The notes below the pieces were generated by a model that did no database searches, had not been told where the DNA came from, and worked only from the letters and a program-made list of their open reading frames with translations. Source: an uncultured Hydrogenophaga sp. (lineage in GTDB: Bacteria > Pseudomonadota > Gammaproteobacteria > Burkholderiales > Burkholderiaceae_C). From it: 64,000 bases of DNA. Positions within the stretch are counted from its first letter, which is position 1; every line of letters starts with the position of its first letter. Where the stretch lies: NCBI RefSeq assembly GCF_958439165.1, contig NZ_OY288123.1:161197-225196 (forward strand), given 5' to 3'. A program made the translations under genes and the position numbers. Positions 8,868 to 19,360 of this stretch are shown here, piece after piece.

Positions 8868-9373
8868 CCGGCGATGGCCTCCAGCAGCCGCTGACCGGCC
8901 GGGCTGTGGGCGGTGGCGCGCACCAGGCGCGCACCGTCGTGTTCGGGGTCGGTGTTCATGGGGTCGGGGTCGATGTCCAGCGTCAGGTCGATGGCGGGCA
9001 TGAAGCCGGCGGCCCGTTCGGGCCACTCCACCAGCTTGAGGCCGGGGCTCCCGAAAAGTTCGCGGAACCCGGCGTCTTCCCATTCCCTTGGGTCGGTGAA
9101 CCGATAGAAGTCGAAATGCCAGATCGACAGCGCCTCGCCGGGTGGCATCAGAGGGCAGTCGATGGCGCTGTGCGGCTCCACCACCGCATAGGTGGGGCTC
9201 TTGATGCGCCCGCGCACCCCCAGGGCCCGCAGCAGGTGACGCACGAAGGTGGTCTTGCCCGCACCCAGATCGCCCTGCAACGCCAGCGTGGCATGGGCCA
9301 CGGCCGGGCAGGCGGCCAGGCGCTGCGCAAAGGCCTGCGTGGCCTCCTCGTGGGGCCAGCGGCCATGCCACAC
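8864..9373 (-). CDS. tsaE: tRNA threonylcarbamoyladenosine biosynthesis ATPase TsaE
   Basis: 169-residue P-loop ATPase that works with TsaB/TsaD to make the t6A modification at position 37 of ANN-decoding tRNAs. Walker A is GDLGAGKTT (about 34-42) and is followed by KSPTYAVVEPH and the conserved HFDFYRFTDPREWEDAGFRE segment, then LVEWPER. The only sensible start is GTG at 9373; upstream codons would run into the divergent queG gene (25 bp to its ATG), where they would encode only antisense queG sequence. The stop overlaps the amiC ATG. Confidence 0.92.
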   Translation of the reverse strand: MWHGRWPHEEATQAFAQRLAACPAVAHATLALQGDLGAGKTTFVRHLLRALGVRGRIKSPTYAVVEPHSAIDCPLMPPGEALSIWHFDFYRFTDPREWEDAGFRELFGSPGLKLVEWPERAAGFMPAIDLTLDIDPDPMNTDPEHDGARLVRATAHSPAGQRLLEAIAG

Positions 9374-9397
9374 GCTGCTTCCTACAATCGGTGCCGC

Positions 9398-10501
9398 ATG
9401 AACACGGGTCTGGATGTCGCTCAACTGGTCTCCCGCATACGCGCCTGGGGGCAAGAGCTCGCATTCTCCCAAATCGGTGTGGCGGGTGTCGACCTGCGTT
9501 CGGCCGAACCGGGACTGCTGGCCTGGCTGGAGGCCGGCTGCCACGGTCGAATGGACTACATGGCCCGCCACGGCCTGACCCGGGCCCGCCCGGCCGAGCT
9601 GGTGCCGGGCACGCTGAGCGTCATCACCGCCCGCATGGACTACCTGCCCGCCGACACCCCGCCCGACTGGACCGGACGCGAGCTGCAGCGCCTGCAGCGC
9701 CCGGGCGAGGCGGTGGTCTCGGTCTATGCCCGCGGGCGGGACTACCACAAGGTGTTGCGGCAGCGGCTGCAGAAGCTGGCCGACCGCATGGCGGCCGACA
9801 TCGGCCCCTTCGGCCACCGGGTGTTCACCGATTCTGCGCCGGTGCTGGAAGCCGAGCTGGCCACCCGCAGCGGCCTGGGCTGGCGCGGCAAGCACACCCT
9901 GGTGCTGGACCGCGATGCCGGCTCCATGTTCTTTCTGGGCGAGATCTTCGTCGACCTCGCGCTGCCGCCCACCGAACCGGTCAGCGGGCACTGCGGCAGC
10001 TGCAGCGCCTGCATCGATGCCTGCCCCACCCAGGCCATCACCGGTCCGTACCGGCTGGACGCGCGGCGCTGCATCAGCTACCTGACCATCGAGCACGAAG
10101 GGTCCATTCCGACCGAGCTGCGGCCGCTGCTGGGCAACCGCATCTACGGCTGCGACGACTGCCAGCTGGTCTGCCCCTGGAACAAGTTTGCGCAGCGCTC
10201 GCCGCTGCCGGACTTTGACGAGCGCGCCGGCCTGAGCGGCAGCACGCTGGTGGAACTGTTCGGCTGGACCGAAACCGAGTTTCTGCAGCGCACCGAGGGC
10301 AGCGCCATCCGCCGCATCGGGCACGAGCGCTGGCTGCGCAACATCGCGCTGGCGCTGGGCAATGCGCTGCACGCTGGCCTGGGCGGCGCGGCGGCCGATG
10401 CCGCCCGGGCCGCCCTGCAGGCCCGTGCCGACCACCCCAGCGAGGTGGTGCGGGAGCAGGTGGCCTGGTCGCTCCGGCCTCGTCCTCAAGCCTGCGCGTA
10501 A
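9398..10501 (+). CDS. queG: Epoxyqueuosine reductase QueG
   Basis: 367-residue cobalamin- and [4Fe-4S]-dependent enzyme that performs the last step of queuosine tRNA synthesis, reducing epoxyqueuosine to queuosine. Two ferredoxin-like clusters are visible: Cys199, 202, 205 and 209 (CGSCSACIDACP), and Cys252, 255 and 259 (CDDCQLVCP) with Cys225. The active-site Asp lies in FTDSAPVLE (about 144-152). A C-terminal HEAT-like helical region follows (about 300-365). The gene is divergent from tsaE. Its last 16 bp overlap the 3' end of the convergent acyl-CoA ligase gene. Confidence 0.94.
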   Translation: MNTGLDVAQLVSRIRAWGQELAFSQIGVAGVDLRSAEPGLLAWLEAGCHGRMDYMARHGLTRARPAELVPGTLSVITARMDYLPADTPPDWTGRELQRLQRPGEAVVSVYARGRDYHKVLRQRLQKLADRMAADIGPFGHRVFTDSAPVLEAELATRSGLGWRGKHTLVLDRDAGSMFFLGEIFVDLALPPTEPVSGHCGSCSACIDACPTQAITGPYRLDARRCISYLTIEHEGSIPTELRPLLGNRIYGCDDCQLVCPWNKFAQRSPLPDFDERAGLSGSTLVELFGWTETEFLQRTEGSAIRRIGHERWLRNIALALGNALHAGLGGAAADAARAALQARADHPSEVVREQVAWSLRPRPQACA

Positions 10502-12051
10502 CGCAGCCGCAGTTCGCGCTTGAGCAGCTTGCCGCTGGGGTTCTTGGGCAGCGTCTCGGTGAAGACCACCCGCTTGGGCGACTTGAACGACGCCATGTGG
10601 GCGTTGCAGTGGTTGATCACCTCGTCCTCGGTGAGGTGCTGGCCGGCCTTGACCACGATCACCGCCGTCACCGCCTCGACCCACTTCGGATCGGCCAGAC
10701 CGATGACGGCCACCTCGCTGACCGCCCCCAGGCGGTAGATCATTTCCTCGACCTCACGGCTGGCCACGTTCTCGCCGCCGGTCTTGATCATGTCCTTCTT
10801 GCGGTCGACCACGGTGATGAAGCCTTCGTCGTCCACCACCGCCAGGTCGCCGCTGTGGAACCAGTCGCCCTCGAACGCCGCACGGGTGCGGTCCGGGTCG
10901 TTGAAGTAGCCCAGCATCAGGTGCGGCGAGCGGTGCACGATCTCGCCGACTTCACCCACCGCCACATCTTCCATCTGGTCGTTGACCACCCGGGTCTCGA
11001 CATTGAGCACCGCCTTGCCGCACGAGCCGGGCTTGCGCAGCTGGTCCTGCGGTCCGAGCATGGTGGCCAGCGGCGCGATTTCGGTCTGGCCATACAGGTT
11101 CCACAGGCGCACCGACGGCAGACGCGAGGCCAGTTCCTTGAGCACCTCCACCGGCATGATGGACGCGCCGTAGTAGCCCTTGGCCAGGCGGGCCAGCCGC
11201 GCCGGGTCGAAGGCCGGCGAGCGCAGCAGGCCGATCCACACCGTGGGCGGTGCAAAGAAGCTGGTGATGCGGTGCTGCTCCAGCAGCTTGAGCAGGTGGT
11301 CGGGCACCGGCTTGCCGGTGATGATGTTGGTGCTGCCGACATAGATGGCCGGACCGAAGAACACATCGAGCTGCGCGCAGTGGTACAGGGGCAGGGCGTG
11401 CAGGGCCACATCGGCCTCGGCGATCTCGGCGTTGATGACGCAGCTCACGTACTGCCACATCACCGCGTCGTGCGTGAGCATGGCCCCCTTGGGGCTGGAC
11501 TCGGTGCCGCTGGTGTAGACGATCTGCGCCAGGTCGGTGCTGGCCAGCCGCACCGGCGGCAGCGGGTCCGCGCAGGCCGCGAGATGGTCGAAGCGGTGCA
11601 TGCGCTCCACCGGCTCGCTCGGGTCTTCGCCGGGCATCCAGATGAACTGTTCCACCGCGGTGTCGAGCTCTGCTGCGGCACGGGCCAGATCGGCCAGGCC
11701 GCTGTCGGTGGCCAGCGTCCGGGCACCGGCATGGCGCAGGATGTAGGCCACCTCGTCGGCCTTGAGCATGAAGTTGATCGGCACCAGCACCGCACCCCGG
11801 CGGGCAATGGCGAAGCGCAGCGCGGCAAAGGCGTGCGAGTTGCGGGCCAGCACCGCCACCTTGTCGCCCTCGGCCACGCCGATGTGGGCCAGCCCGGCCG
11901 CCAGGCGCGTGACCAGCGCATTGAAGTCCGCGTAGGTCCAGCAGACATCGCCGCAGACGATGGCGGTCTTGTCGGGCAGGCGCAGGGCGGTGCGGTGCAG
12001 TGCGTCGGCGATGGTCTGGCGGCGGATGACGGGGTCGAGATGGTGGGACAT
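10486..12051 (-). CDS. Fatty-acyl/aryl-CoA synthetase (AMP-forming)
   Basis: 521-residue ANL-superfamily ligase that activates a carboxylic acid through an acyl-adenylate and transfers it to coenzyme A. The P-loop-like motif YTSGTESSPKGAM, the FFAPPTVW segment, NLYGQTEIAP (motif A5), WFHSGDLAVVDDEGF and RKKDMIKTGGENVASREVEE are all present, and the C-terminal acetylatable Lys is in NPSGKLLKRELR. Substrate is unpredictable; the sequence resembles medium- or long-chain fatty-acid ligases (FadD/AlkK-like). ATG at 12051 puts the N-terminus at normal length; earlier ATGs (12066, 12222) add low-complexity residues. About 145 bp separate it from the divergent permease gene. Confidence 0.85.
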   Translation of the reverse strand: MSHHLDPVIRRQTIADALHRTALRLPDKTAIVCGDVCWTYADFNALVTRLAAGLAHIGVAEGDKVAVLARNSHAFAALRFAIARRGAVLVPINFMLKADEVAYILRHAGARTLATDSGLADLARAAAELDTAVEQFIWMPGEDPSEPVERMHRFDHLAACADPLPPVRLASTDLAQIVYTSGTESSPKGAMLTHDAVMWQYVSCVINAEIAEADVALHALPLYHCAQLDVFFGPAIYVGSTNIITGKPVPDHLLKLLEQHRITSFFAPPTVWIGLLRSPAFDPARLARLAKGYYGASIMPVEVLKELASRLPSVRLWNLYGQTEIAPLATMLGPQDQLRKPGSCGKAVLNVETRVVNDQMEDVAVGEVGEIVHRSPHLMLGYFNDPDRTRAAFEGDWFHSGDLAVVDDEGFITVVDRKKDMIKTGGENVASREVEEMIYRLGAVSEVAVIGLADPKWVEAVTAVIVVKAGQHLTEDEVINHCNAHMASFKSPKRVVFTETLPKNPSGKLLKRELRLRYAQA

Positions 12052-12196
12052 GGCGGATCGGTTCATGAGGAGCTGTGCAACCGGTGAATTCGACCCGCCA
12101 GACGGTTTTTCGACCATGCGCGTTTTCACCAGCCCCTGCCCCCGGCACCACAAGGCCTTACAGGCTGTTGCAGGGCCCGCCACTATCATCCGGCGG

Positions 12197-13000
12197 ATGG
12201 ACCGGTTGCCCTTTCCGTTCAATCCGTACCCGGCGGGCCGCGGTCTGCTGCGGCTGGCCGGCGGCCTGCTGCATCTGGTCCGGCTGGGTGCCTTGATGGT
12301 GGCGCTGTCGCTTTCCGTGTCCAGCTACCGCCGGCAGGAAACCCGGCATGCCGTGCTGCGCCAGCTGGTGCGCGCCACGCTGCCGCTGCTGAGCTGGTTC
12401 ATGGTGCTGTCGGCGCTGGTCAGCCTGGTGCTGATCCGCATCGTCGTGGCCACCGCCGCCAGCTACGGCCTGTCGCAGTACGCCATCGAGGTGCTGGTGC
12501 GCACCCTGGTGCTGGAACTCATCCCGTTGTATGCAGCCCTGTTCGTGGCGGTGCGCCACACCATGCCCGATGCGCAGCAGGTGCGCAGCCTGCTGGCGCG
12601 TCGCCGCCAGGCAGTGGCCGACCCACACGCGCTGGCCATGGTGGCCCTGGCGCTGTTCCCTAGGGCGCTGGCCAGCGGCTTTGCGGTGCTCCTGCTGGCC
12701 GGCCTGGCCGGCGTGACGGCGCTGGTGCTGGCCTATCTCACCGTCTATGGCTTCTCGCCCTGGGGCCTGCCGGCCTACACCCATGCGGTGGGTGGCATCT
12801 TCAGTCCGGCGGTCGGCCTGATCTTCACCTTCAAGACCGGTCTGTTCGCACTCGCTGTGGCCGTGGTGCCGCTGGCCGCCGCCGCGCGCCCCGATGCAGC
12901 CGGCCGGTTCCGGCGCCAGAGCGACATGGCCGCGTTCGCCAGGCTGTTTTCCGCGCTGCTGCTGATCGAGGTCGGGTCCCTCCTGGGGAACTATGCCTGA
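12197..13000 (+). CDS. MlaE-like ABC permease (Mce-associated)
   Basis: 267-residue inner-membrane permease with five or six hydrophobic segments. It has the MlaE/YrbE pattern of a long N-terminal amphipathic start, RRQETRHAVLRQLVRATLPLL, and a conserved core ELIPLYAALFVAVRHTMPDAQQ. In known Mla/Mce systems the MlaE permease pairs with an MlaF ATPase and an MlaD MCE ring to move phospholipids or other lipids between membranes. Here the MCE gene follows after 27 bp, then a lipoprotein, but no ATPase gene is adjacent. Confidence 0.75.
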   Translation: MDRLPFPFNPYPAGRGLLRLAGGLLHLVRLGALMVALSLSVSSYRRQETRHAVLRQLVRATLPLLSWFMVLSALVSLVLIRIVVATAASYGLSQYAIEVLVRTLVLELIPLYAALFVAVRHTMPDAQQVRSLLARRRQAVADPHALAMVALALFPRALASGFAVLLLAGLAGVTALVLAYLTVYGFSPWGLPAYTHAVGGIFSPAVGLIFTFKTGLFALAVAVVPLAAAARPDAAGRFRRQSDMAAFARLFSALLLIEVGSLLGNYA

Positions 13001-13027
13001 CATGAACCTTCTGGAGACACCCCTGCC

Positions 13028-14020
13028 ATGACCCCCGTGCTGCCGCCCGACGCCGACCCGCCCGTGCCTTTGCTGGCGTTCAAGGCTGCCGCACTCATCG
13101 TGCTCATGCTGGCCTTGCTGATCGGCTCGCTGGTCTATGTGCTGTATGCCCGTGGCGTGTTCGAGCCGACCCAGCGCGTGGTGCTGGTGGCCGACGACTC
13201 CGAGGGCGTGTCGGTCGGCATGGACATGACCTTTGCCGGTTTTGCCATCGGCCGCGTGGCCCGCATCGAGCTGGCCGACGATGGCCGGGTCCGCATCCTG
13301 GTCGACGTGCCCCGGACCGATGCGCGCTGGCTGCGCACCTCCAGCATCTTCACCCTGGAGCGCAGCCTGGTCGGGGGCACCCGGCTGCGCGCCTACAGCG
13401 GCGTGCTGGACGATCCACCCTTGCCCGACGGAGCCGAGCGCACCGTGTTGCGCGGCGACGCGGCGGCCGAGATACCGCAGCTGACCGCTGCCGTGCGTGA
13501 ACTGCTGGGCAACCTGAATGCGATGACCCGCAGCGATGCGCCCCTGGCCCGTTCGCTGGACCATGTCGAGGTGGCCACCGGCCGGCTTGCCGGGCCGCAG
13601 GGCATGGCCGGCATGATCACCGGCAACGAGGCCGATGCGCGCCGCCTGCTGCAGGCCGTCGAGCGCAGCAACGCGCTGCTGGCCCGGATCGATGGGCTGG
13701 TGGCCAATGCCGACCGCCAGGTGTTCGGTCAGGGCCTGCCACCCGGACCGGACGGCAGACCCGCCGGCCTGGTGAGCGACGTGCGGGCCACCGTGCGCCA
13801 GCTCGACGCGCTGCTGGCCGACACCCGGGGCAGCCTGCAGAAGCTCGATGCCGTGCTGGTGGAAGCCCAGGGCGTGGCCGCCAACACCCGCGAGGCCACC
13901 ACCGACCTGACGGCCCTGCGCGCCGAGGTGGAAGCCAGCCTGCGCCGGGTGGACGGCCTCATCCTCGACCTCAACCGCCGCTGGCCGTTTGCCCGCGATG
14001 CCGAGCTGAAGCTGCCATGA
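13028..14020 (+). CDS. MCE-domain (MlaD-like) lipid-transport protein
   Basis: 330-residue protein with one N-terminal transmembrane anchor (about residues 20-42) and a periplasmic MCE domain (about 50-130: VVLVADDSEGVSVGMDMTFAG, then VGGTRLRAYSG). A long, mostly helical C-terminal half (about 150-320) rich in LLADTRGSLQKLDAVLVEAQ-type repeats could form the helical barrel seen in MlaD/PqiB-type proteins. It should form a periplasmic hexameric ring above the preceding permease. Its last codon overlaps the lipoprotein ATG (ATGA). Confidence 0.8.
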   Translation: MTPVLPPDADPPVPLLAFKAAALIVLMLALLIGSLVYVLYARGVFEPTQRVVLVADDSEGVSVGMDMTFAGFAIGRVARIELADDGRVRILVDVPRTDARWLRTSSIFTLERSLVGGTRLRAYSGVLDDPPLPDGAERTVLRGDAAAEIPQLTAAVRELLGNLNAMTRSDAPLARSLDHVEVATGRLAGPQGMAGMITGNEADARRLLQAVERSNALLARIDGLVANADRQVFGQGLPPGPDGRPAGLVSDVRATVRQLDALLADTRGSLQKLDAVLVEAQGVAANTREATTDLTALRAEVEASLRRVDGLILDLNRRWPFARDAELKLP

Positions 14021-14646
14021 ACCGAGCTGCCGCCCCCCTGTGCCTGATGCTGACCTCCGCCCTGCTGGCCGGTTGCAGCAGCACCCCGCCGCCACCCGGC
14101 TGGCAGATGTCGGCCCGCATCTCGCTCGACCGCGCTGCAGAGGCCTGGCTGCAGGGCAACGACCGGGTGGCCGAGGCCGAGATGCAGCGGGTCCGGCGCG
14201 ACCTGCGCTCCACCGGCCAGCCCGCCCTGCTGGCACGCACCGAACTGGCCCACTGCGCCACCCGCGTTGCGGCACTGCAGCCCGGCAACTGCCCCGCCTT
14301 CGATGCTCTGCTCGCCGATGCAGCGCCCGCCGAGCAGGCCTATGCCCGCCACCTCAAGGGGCAGGCCAGCGAGGCCGACCGCGCGCTGCTGCCGCCGACG
14401 CAGCGACAGCCGCTGGCCGAGGTCGGCGATCCGCTGTCGCGCCTGGTGGCCGCGGGTGTGCGGATGCAGGTCGGTCAGATCACGCCGACCGAGGTGGCGC
14501 TGGCGGTGGAGACGGCGTCGGCACAGGGCTGGAGCCGACCGCTGCTGGCCTGGCTGGGGGTGCAGCGGCAACGCGCCCAGCAGGCGGGCGATGTGGCCGA
14601 GGCCGCGCGGCTGCAGCGCCGCATGGACCTGGTGACGGCCCGTTGA
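14017..14646 (+). CDS. Lipoprotein of an Mce/Mla-like operon
   Basis: 209-residue predicted lipoprotein: signal peptide with lipobox LLAGC (Cys19) followed by a Ser/Thr/Pro linker. The rest is helical, Ala/Arg/Leu-rich and gives the impression of repeat-like helices; I recognise no named domain. Position directly after, and overlapping, the MCE gene suggests it is the outer-membrane or auxiliary partner of that transporter, the place usually filled by an ABC-transporter auxiliary lipoprotein (PqiC-like), although its sequence does not obviously match that family. Confidence 0.6.
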   Translation: MNRAAAPLCLMLTSALLAGCSSTPPPPGWQMSARISLDRAAEAWLQGNDRVAEAEMQRVRRDLRSTGQPALLARTELAHCATRVAALQPGNCPAFDALLADAAPAEQAYARHLKGQASEADRALLPPTQRQPLAEVGDPLSRLVAAGVRMQVGQITPTEVALAVETASAQGWSRPLLAWLGVQRQRAQQAGDVAEAARLQRRMDLVTAR

Positions 14647-14667
14647 TGGCGCGCCGTGCTGCGGCGT

Positions 14668-15579
14668 TCAGCGTCCGCCGAGCACGCCCAGGGCCAGCGG
14701 CAGGCTGACCATGCCCAGCAGGGTCGACAGCGTGACCAGACCCGCCACATACGGGCCGTTGTAGCCCATGCGGGCGGCCAGCACATAGCAGCTGGACGCG
14801 GTGGGCACAGCCGAGAACATCAGCAGCACCGTGGTCTGCAACGGGTCCAGACCGAACAGCTGCGCAATGCCGAAGGCCATCAGCGGCATGCCCAGATGCT
14901 TGACCGCCAGCACCAGACCACCCAGCGTCTTGGCGCTGGCCAGCAGGCCGAACTGCAGGCCGGCACCGGCAGCCATCAGACCCAGGGCCAGCGAGGCCTG
15001 GCCGATGCGGGTCACGGTGGGTTCGATCCACACCGGGATCGAACCGCCCGCCAGATTGAACAGCAGGCCGCTGGTGGTGCCGATGATCAGCGGGTTGCGC
15101 AGCAGCTCGCGGCCGAAGCCGCGCCCGGCATGCCGGGCCATCGGCCACACGGCCGCCACATTGAACAGCGGCACGCACACGCCGATGATCACGGCGATCA
15201 TCTGCACGCCCTGTGCGCCGGCCAGCCGGTCGGCAAGGGCCAGTGCAATGAAGGAGTTGAAGCGGAACCCCACCTGCGCGCTGGCCGCGTGCAGCCGGGT
15301 GTCCAGCCGCCGGCCCACCCACGGCCAGTAGGGCAGCGAATACGCCAGCGCAATGCCGCAGATGCCCAGCGTGACGGCGGCCCCCATGAGGTGCGAGGCA
15401 GCACCCAGGTCGAGCGGGTTGCGCACGATGGCCTGGAACAGCAGCACCGGGAACAGGAAGTAGTACACCAGCGCCTCCACCGGCTCCCACACCTTGCGGT
15501 CCAGGGCGGTGAAGCGGCACAGCAGGAAGCCGCACAGGATGAGCGCGAAGTCGGGGAAGAGCAGCTGGGCGTGGTTCAC
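14668..15579 (-). CDS. AEC-family transporter (auxin efflux carrier type)
   Basis: 303-residue membrane protein with about ten hydrophobic segments in two halves, matching the AEC (PF03547) family of secondary carriers, which in bacteria move malate, malonate and other organic acids. Characteristic stretches are FLFPVLLFQAIVRNP (about residues 42-56), GFRFNSFIALALADR, the glycine/Asn-rich LRNPLIIGTTSGLLFN in the middle, and SAVPTASSCYVLA in the second half. It converges with the Mla-like operon (21 bp between stops) and is divergent from the Bug-protein gene. Confidence 0.85.
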   Translation of the reverse strand: MNHAQLLFPDFALILCGFLLCRFTALDRKVWEPVEALVYYFLFPVLLFQAIVRNPLDLGAASHLMGAAVTLGICGIALAYSLPYWPWVGRRLDTRLHAASAQVGFRFNSFIALALADRLAGAQGVQMIAVIIGVCVPLFNVAAVWPMARHAGRGFGRELLRNPLIIGTTSGLLFNLAGGSIPVWIEPTVTRIGQASLALGLMAAGAGLQFGLLASAKTLGGLVLAVKHLGMPLMAFGIAQLFGLDPLQTTVLLMFSAVPTASSCYVLAARMGYNGPYVAGLVTLSTLLGMVSLPLALGVLGGR

Positions 15580-15741
15580 CGGGCGAGCATAGCGGCTGAG
15601 CAGGGCCCGTCTCGGGGTTTTCCCCGTAGGTGGTCATGCGGATCGGAATACGGGAACCGGTTGGTACATTCAGGGGTCACCCGCACTGTGCAGGCCAACG
15701 TTGCCTGCCGCCTTTCCATACCCACCCACTGGAGACCTCTC

Positions 15742-16722
15742 ATGCTGAACCGACGCCATGTCCTGACGACCGCCGCCGTGCTGGCCGGCCTGGCCGCACC
15801 AAGCGCCGCCGTCTGGGCCCAGGCCTTCCCGAACAAGCCGATCCGCCTGCAGGTGCCGTTTGCACCGGGCGGCACCACCGACATCATTGCCCGCGTCATG
15901 TCCGAACCCCTGGGCAAGGCCCTGGGCCAGTCGGTGATCGTCGAGAACAAGGCCGGCGGCGGCGGTGTGGTCGGTGCTTCCGAACTGGCCCGTGCGGTGC
16001 CGGACGGTCACATCATCGGCATGGCCACCGTGTCCACCACGGCGGCCAACCCGGCGATCAATCCCAAGATCCCGTACAACACCCTGACCGATTTCACTCC
16101 CATCATCAACATCGCCGCCACGCCCAACGTGATCGCGGTGCACCCCAGCTTCCCGGCGCGCGACTACCAGGGCTTCCTGGCCGAGATCAAGAAGAGCCCC
16201 GGCAAGTACAGCTATGCCACCTCGGGCACCGGCGGCATCGGCCACCTGCAGACCGAGCTGTTCAAGAGCCTGACCGGCACCTTCATCACGCACATCCCGT
16301 ACCGCGGTGCCGGCCCGGCCCTGAACGACACGGTGGGCGGCCAGGTGCCGATCATCTTCGACAACCTGCCCTCGGCTCTGCCCTTCATCCGCGACGGCCG
16401 CCTGATCGCCATCGTGGTGGCGGCTCCCGAGCGCGTGGCCGGCCTGCCCACCATCCCGACCTTCAAGGAAGTGGGTCTGGAGGCCGTCAACCGCATGGCC
16501 TATTACGGCCTGATCGGTCCCAAGGGCATGCCCAAGGACGTGGTCGACAAGATCCACGCCGCTGCCCTGCAGGCCGTGGCCGACCCGGCCGTGAAGAAGC
16601 GCATCGAGGACACCGGCTCGCTGGTGGTGGCCAACACCCCGGCCCAGTTCGCCGAGCAGATCAAGGCCGAATTCGGCGTCTACAAGCAGGTGGTCGAGAA
16701 GCAGAAGCTCAAGCTGGACTGA
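15742..16722 (+). CDS. Bug-family (tripartite tricarboxylate transporter) solute-binding protein
   Basis: 326-residue periplasmic binding protein. The N-terminal signal (MLNRRHVLTTAAVLAGLA, cleavage near VWAQA) is followed by FPNKPIRLQVPFAPGGTTDI, the signature of Bug/TctC receptors that bind carboxylates. Such genes are hugely expanded in Burkholderiales and are usually orphans, as here: no TctA/TctB membrane genes are present. The stop overlaps the xerD ATG (TGATG), which probably reflects gene packing rather than function. The 160 bp upstream contain only a small CGGGG-TTTT-CCCCG hairpin at 15613-15626. Confidence 0.9.
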   Translation: MLNRRHVLTTAAVLAGLAAPSAAVWAQAFPNKPIRLQVPFAPGGTTDIIARVMSEPLGKALGQSVIVENKAGGGGVVGASELARAVPDGHIIGMATVSTTAANPAINPKIPYNTLTDFTPIINIAATPNVIAVHPSFPARDYQGFLAEIKKSPGKYSYATSGTGGIGHLQTELFKSLTGTFITHIPYRGAGPALNDTVGGQVPIIFDNLPSALPFIRDGRLIAIVVAAPERVAGLPTIPTFKEVGLEAVNRMAYYGLIGPKGMPKDVVDKIHAAALQAVADPAVKKRIEDTGSLVVANTPAQFAEQIKAEFGVYKQVVEKQKLKLD

Positions 16723-17648
16723 TGACCGCCACGGCCTCCCGCGCGCCGGCCAGTCCGCAGGACCTGGCCGGGGCCTTCGTCGACGCCCTCTGGCTCGAGG
16801 AAGGCCTCTCGCGCAACACCCTGGAGGCCTACCGGCGCGACCTGGTCCTGCTGGGCGAATGGCTGGCGCAGCAGGGCAAGCCCCTGCTGCAGACCACCGA
16901 AGCCGACCTCAACGCCTACTTCGCGGCCCGGCATGCGCAGACCCGGGCCAGCACCGCCAACCGGCGGCTCACCGTGTTCCGCCGCTATTTCCGCTGGGCG
17001 CTGCGCGAACGCTTCATCGACGCCGACCCCACGCTGCGCCTCATGCCGGCCAAGCAGGCGCTGCGGGTGCCGCACACCCTGAGCGAGGCTCAGGTGGAAG
17101 CGCTCCTGCAGGCGCCCGACACCGGCACGCCGCTGGGCCTGCGCGACCGGGCCATGCTGGAGCTGATGTACGCCAGCGGCCTGCGCGTGAGCGAGCTGGT
17201 CACCCTCAAGGCTTGGCATGTGTCGCTCTCCGAAGGGGTGCTGCGGGTCACCGGCAAGGGCAACAAGGAACGGCTGGTGCCGTTCGGCCAGGTCGCCGGG
17301 CAGTGGCTGCAAAGCTGGCTGGCCGAGGGCCGGCCCGCCATCCTGGCCGGCCAGGCCAGCGACGACCTGTTCGTCACCTCGCGCGGCTCACGCGCCGGCG
17401 AGGCCATGACCCGCGTGATGTTCTGGCAGCTGGTGCGGCGCTATGCGCAGCAGGCCGGCATTTCGGTGCACCTGTCACCGCACACGCTGCGACACGCCTT
17501 TGCCACCCACCTGCTCAACCACGGGGCCGACTTGCGGGCGGTGCAGCTGTTGCTGGGGCATGCCGACATTTCCACCACCACCATCTACACCCATGTGGCG
17601 CGAGAGCGCCTGAAGACGCTGGTGGCCCGGCACCACCCGCGTGGGTGA
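16722..17648 (+). CDS. xerD: Site-specific tyrosine recombinase XerD
   Basis: 308-residue recombinase that, with XerC, resolves chromosome dimers at dif under FtsK control. The N-terminal SAM-like DNA-binding domain (about 12-105) is followed by the catalytic domain with all six active residues: Arg155 (GLRVSEL), Lys179 (TGKGNKERLVP), His254 and Arg257 (HTLRHAFATH), His280 (LLGHADI) and the nucleophile Tyr289 (TTTIYTHV). Length and motifs match chromosomal XerD, so this is not evidence for a mobile element. Confidence 0.94.
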   Translation: MTATASRAPASPQDLAGAFVDALWLEEGLSRNTLEAYRRDLVLLGEWLAQQGKPLLQTTEADLNAYFAARHAQTRASTANRRLTVFRRYFRWALRERFIDADPTLRLMPAKQALRVPHTLSEAQVEALLQAPDTGTPLGLRDRAMLELMYASGLRVSELVTLKAWHVSLSEGVLRVTGKGNKERLVPFGQVAGQWLQSWLAEGRPAILAGQASDDLFVTSRGSRAGEAMTRVMFWQLVRRYAQQAGISVHLSPHTLRHAFATHLLNHGADLRAVQLLLGHADISTTTIYTHVARERLKTLVARHHPRG

Positions 17649-17669
17649 TCTGCTGGCAGCTGCCTCGGC

Positions 17670-17947
17670 TTACTTGTAGAAGGCCTCGACCTGGCCCTTG
17701 AGCTGGATCAGCAGCGGCTGGCCCTTGCGGTCCAGCGTCTTGCCCGAGGGCACCTTGATCCAGCCACCGCTGACGCAGTATTCGCTGACATCGAAGCGTT
17801 CCTTGCCGTTGAAGACGATGCCGATGTCGTGCTCGAACACGGCGGCCACATGGTGCGGGCTGCGCGGGTCGATGCTCAGGCGGTCCGGCAGGGCGGGGCG
17901 GTTGTCCTGAGGGGCAGGGGAAGCGGAGGGGTTCATGGTGCTGTCGT

Positions 17948-17951
<4 letters not shown>
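17670..17951 (-). CDS. DUF3297 family protein
   Basis: 93-residue small protein matching DUF3297: a Pro-rich start, then LPDRLSIDPRSPHH, EHDIGIVFNGKER and VSEYCVSGGWIKVP, ending in GQVEAFYK. Function is unknown; no signal peptide or membrane segment. Its ATG overlaps the dbpA stop by ATGA, so it is translationally coupled to the RNA helicase and should be the last gene of the four-gene kinase/helicase operon that begins at 21890. It converges with xerD, 21 bp apart. An ATG at 17936 is an alternative start. Confidence 0.85.

Positions 17952-19356
<1,405 letters not shown>

Positions 19357-19360
<4 letters not shown>

Noticed and set aside
9374..10684. Extension of tsaE to about 600 residues
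   Set aside because: The added region is antisense to queG and low-complexity; TsaE is normally about 150-170 residues.
16722..17648. XerD as an integrase of a mobile element
   Set aside because: Length and motifs match the chromosomal dimer-resolution enzyme, and there are no att-like repeats or phage genes nearby.
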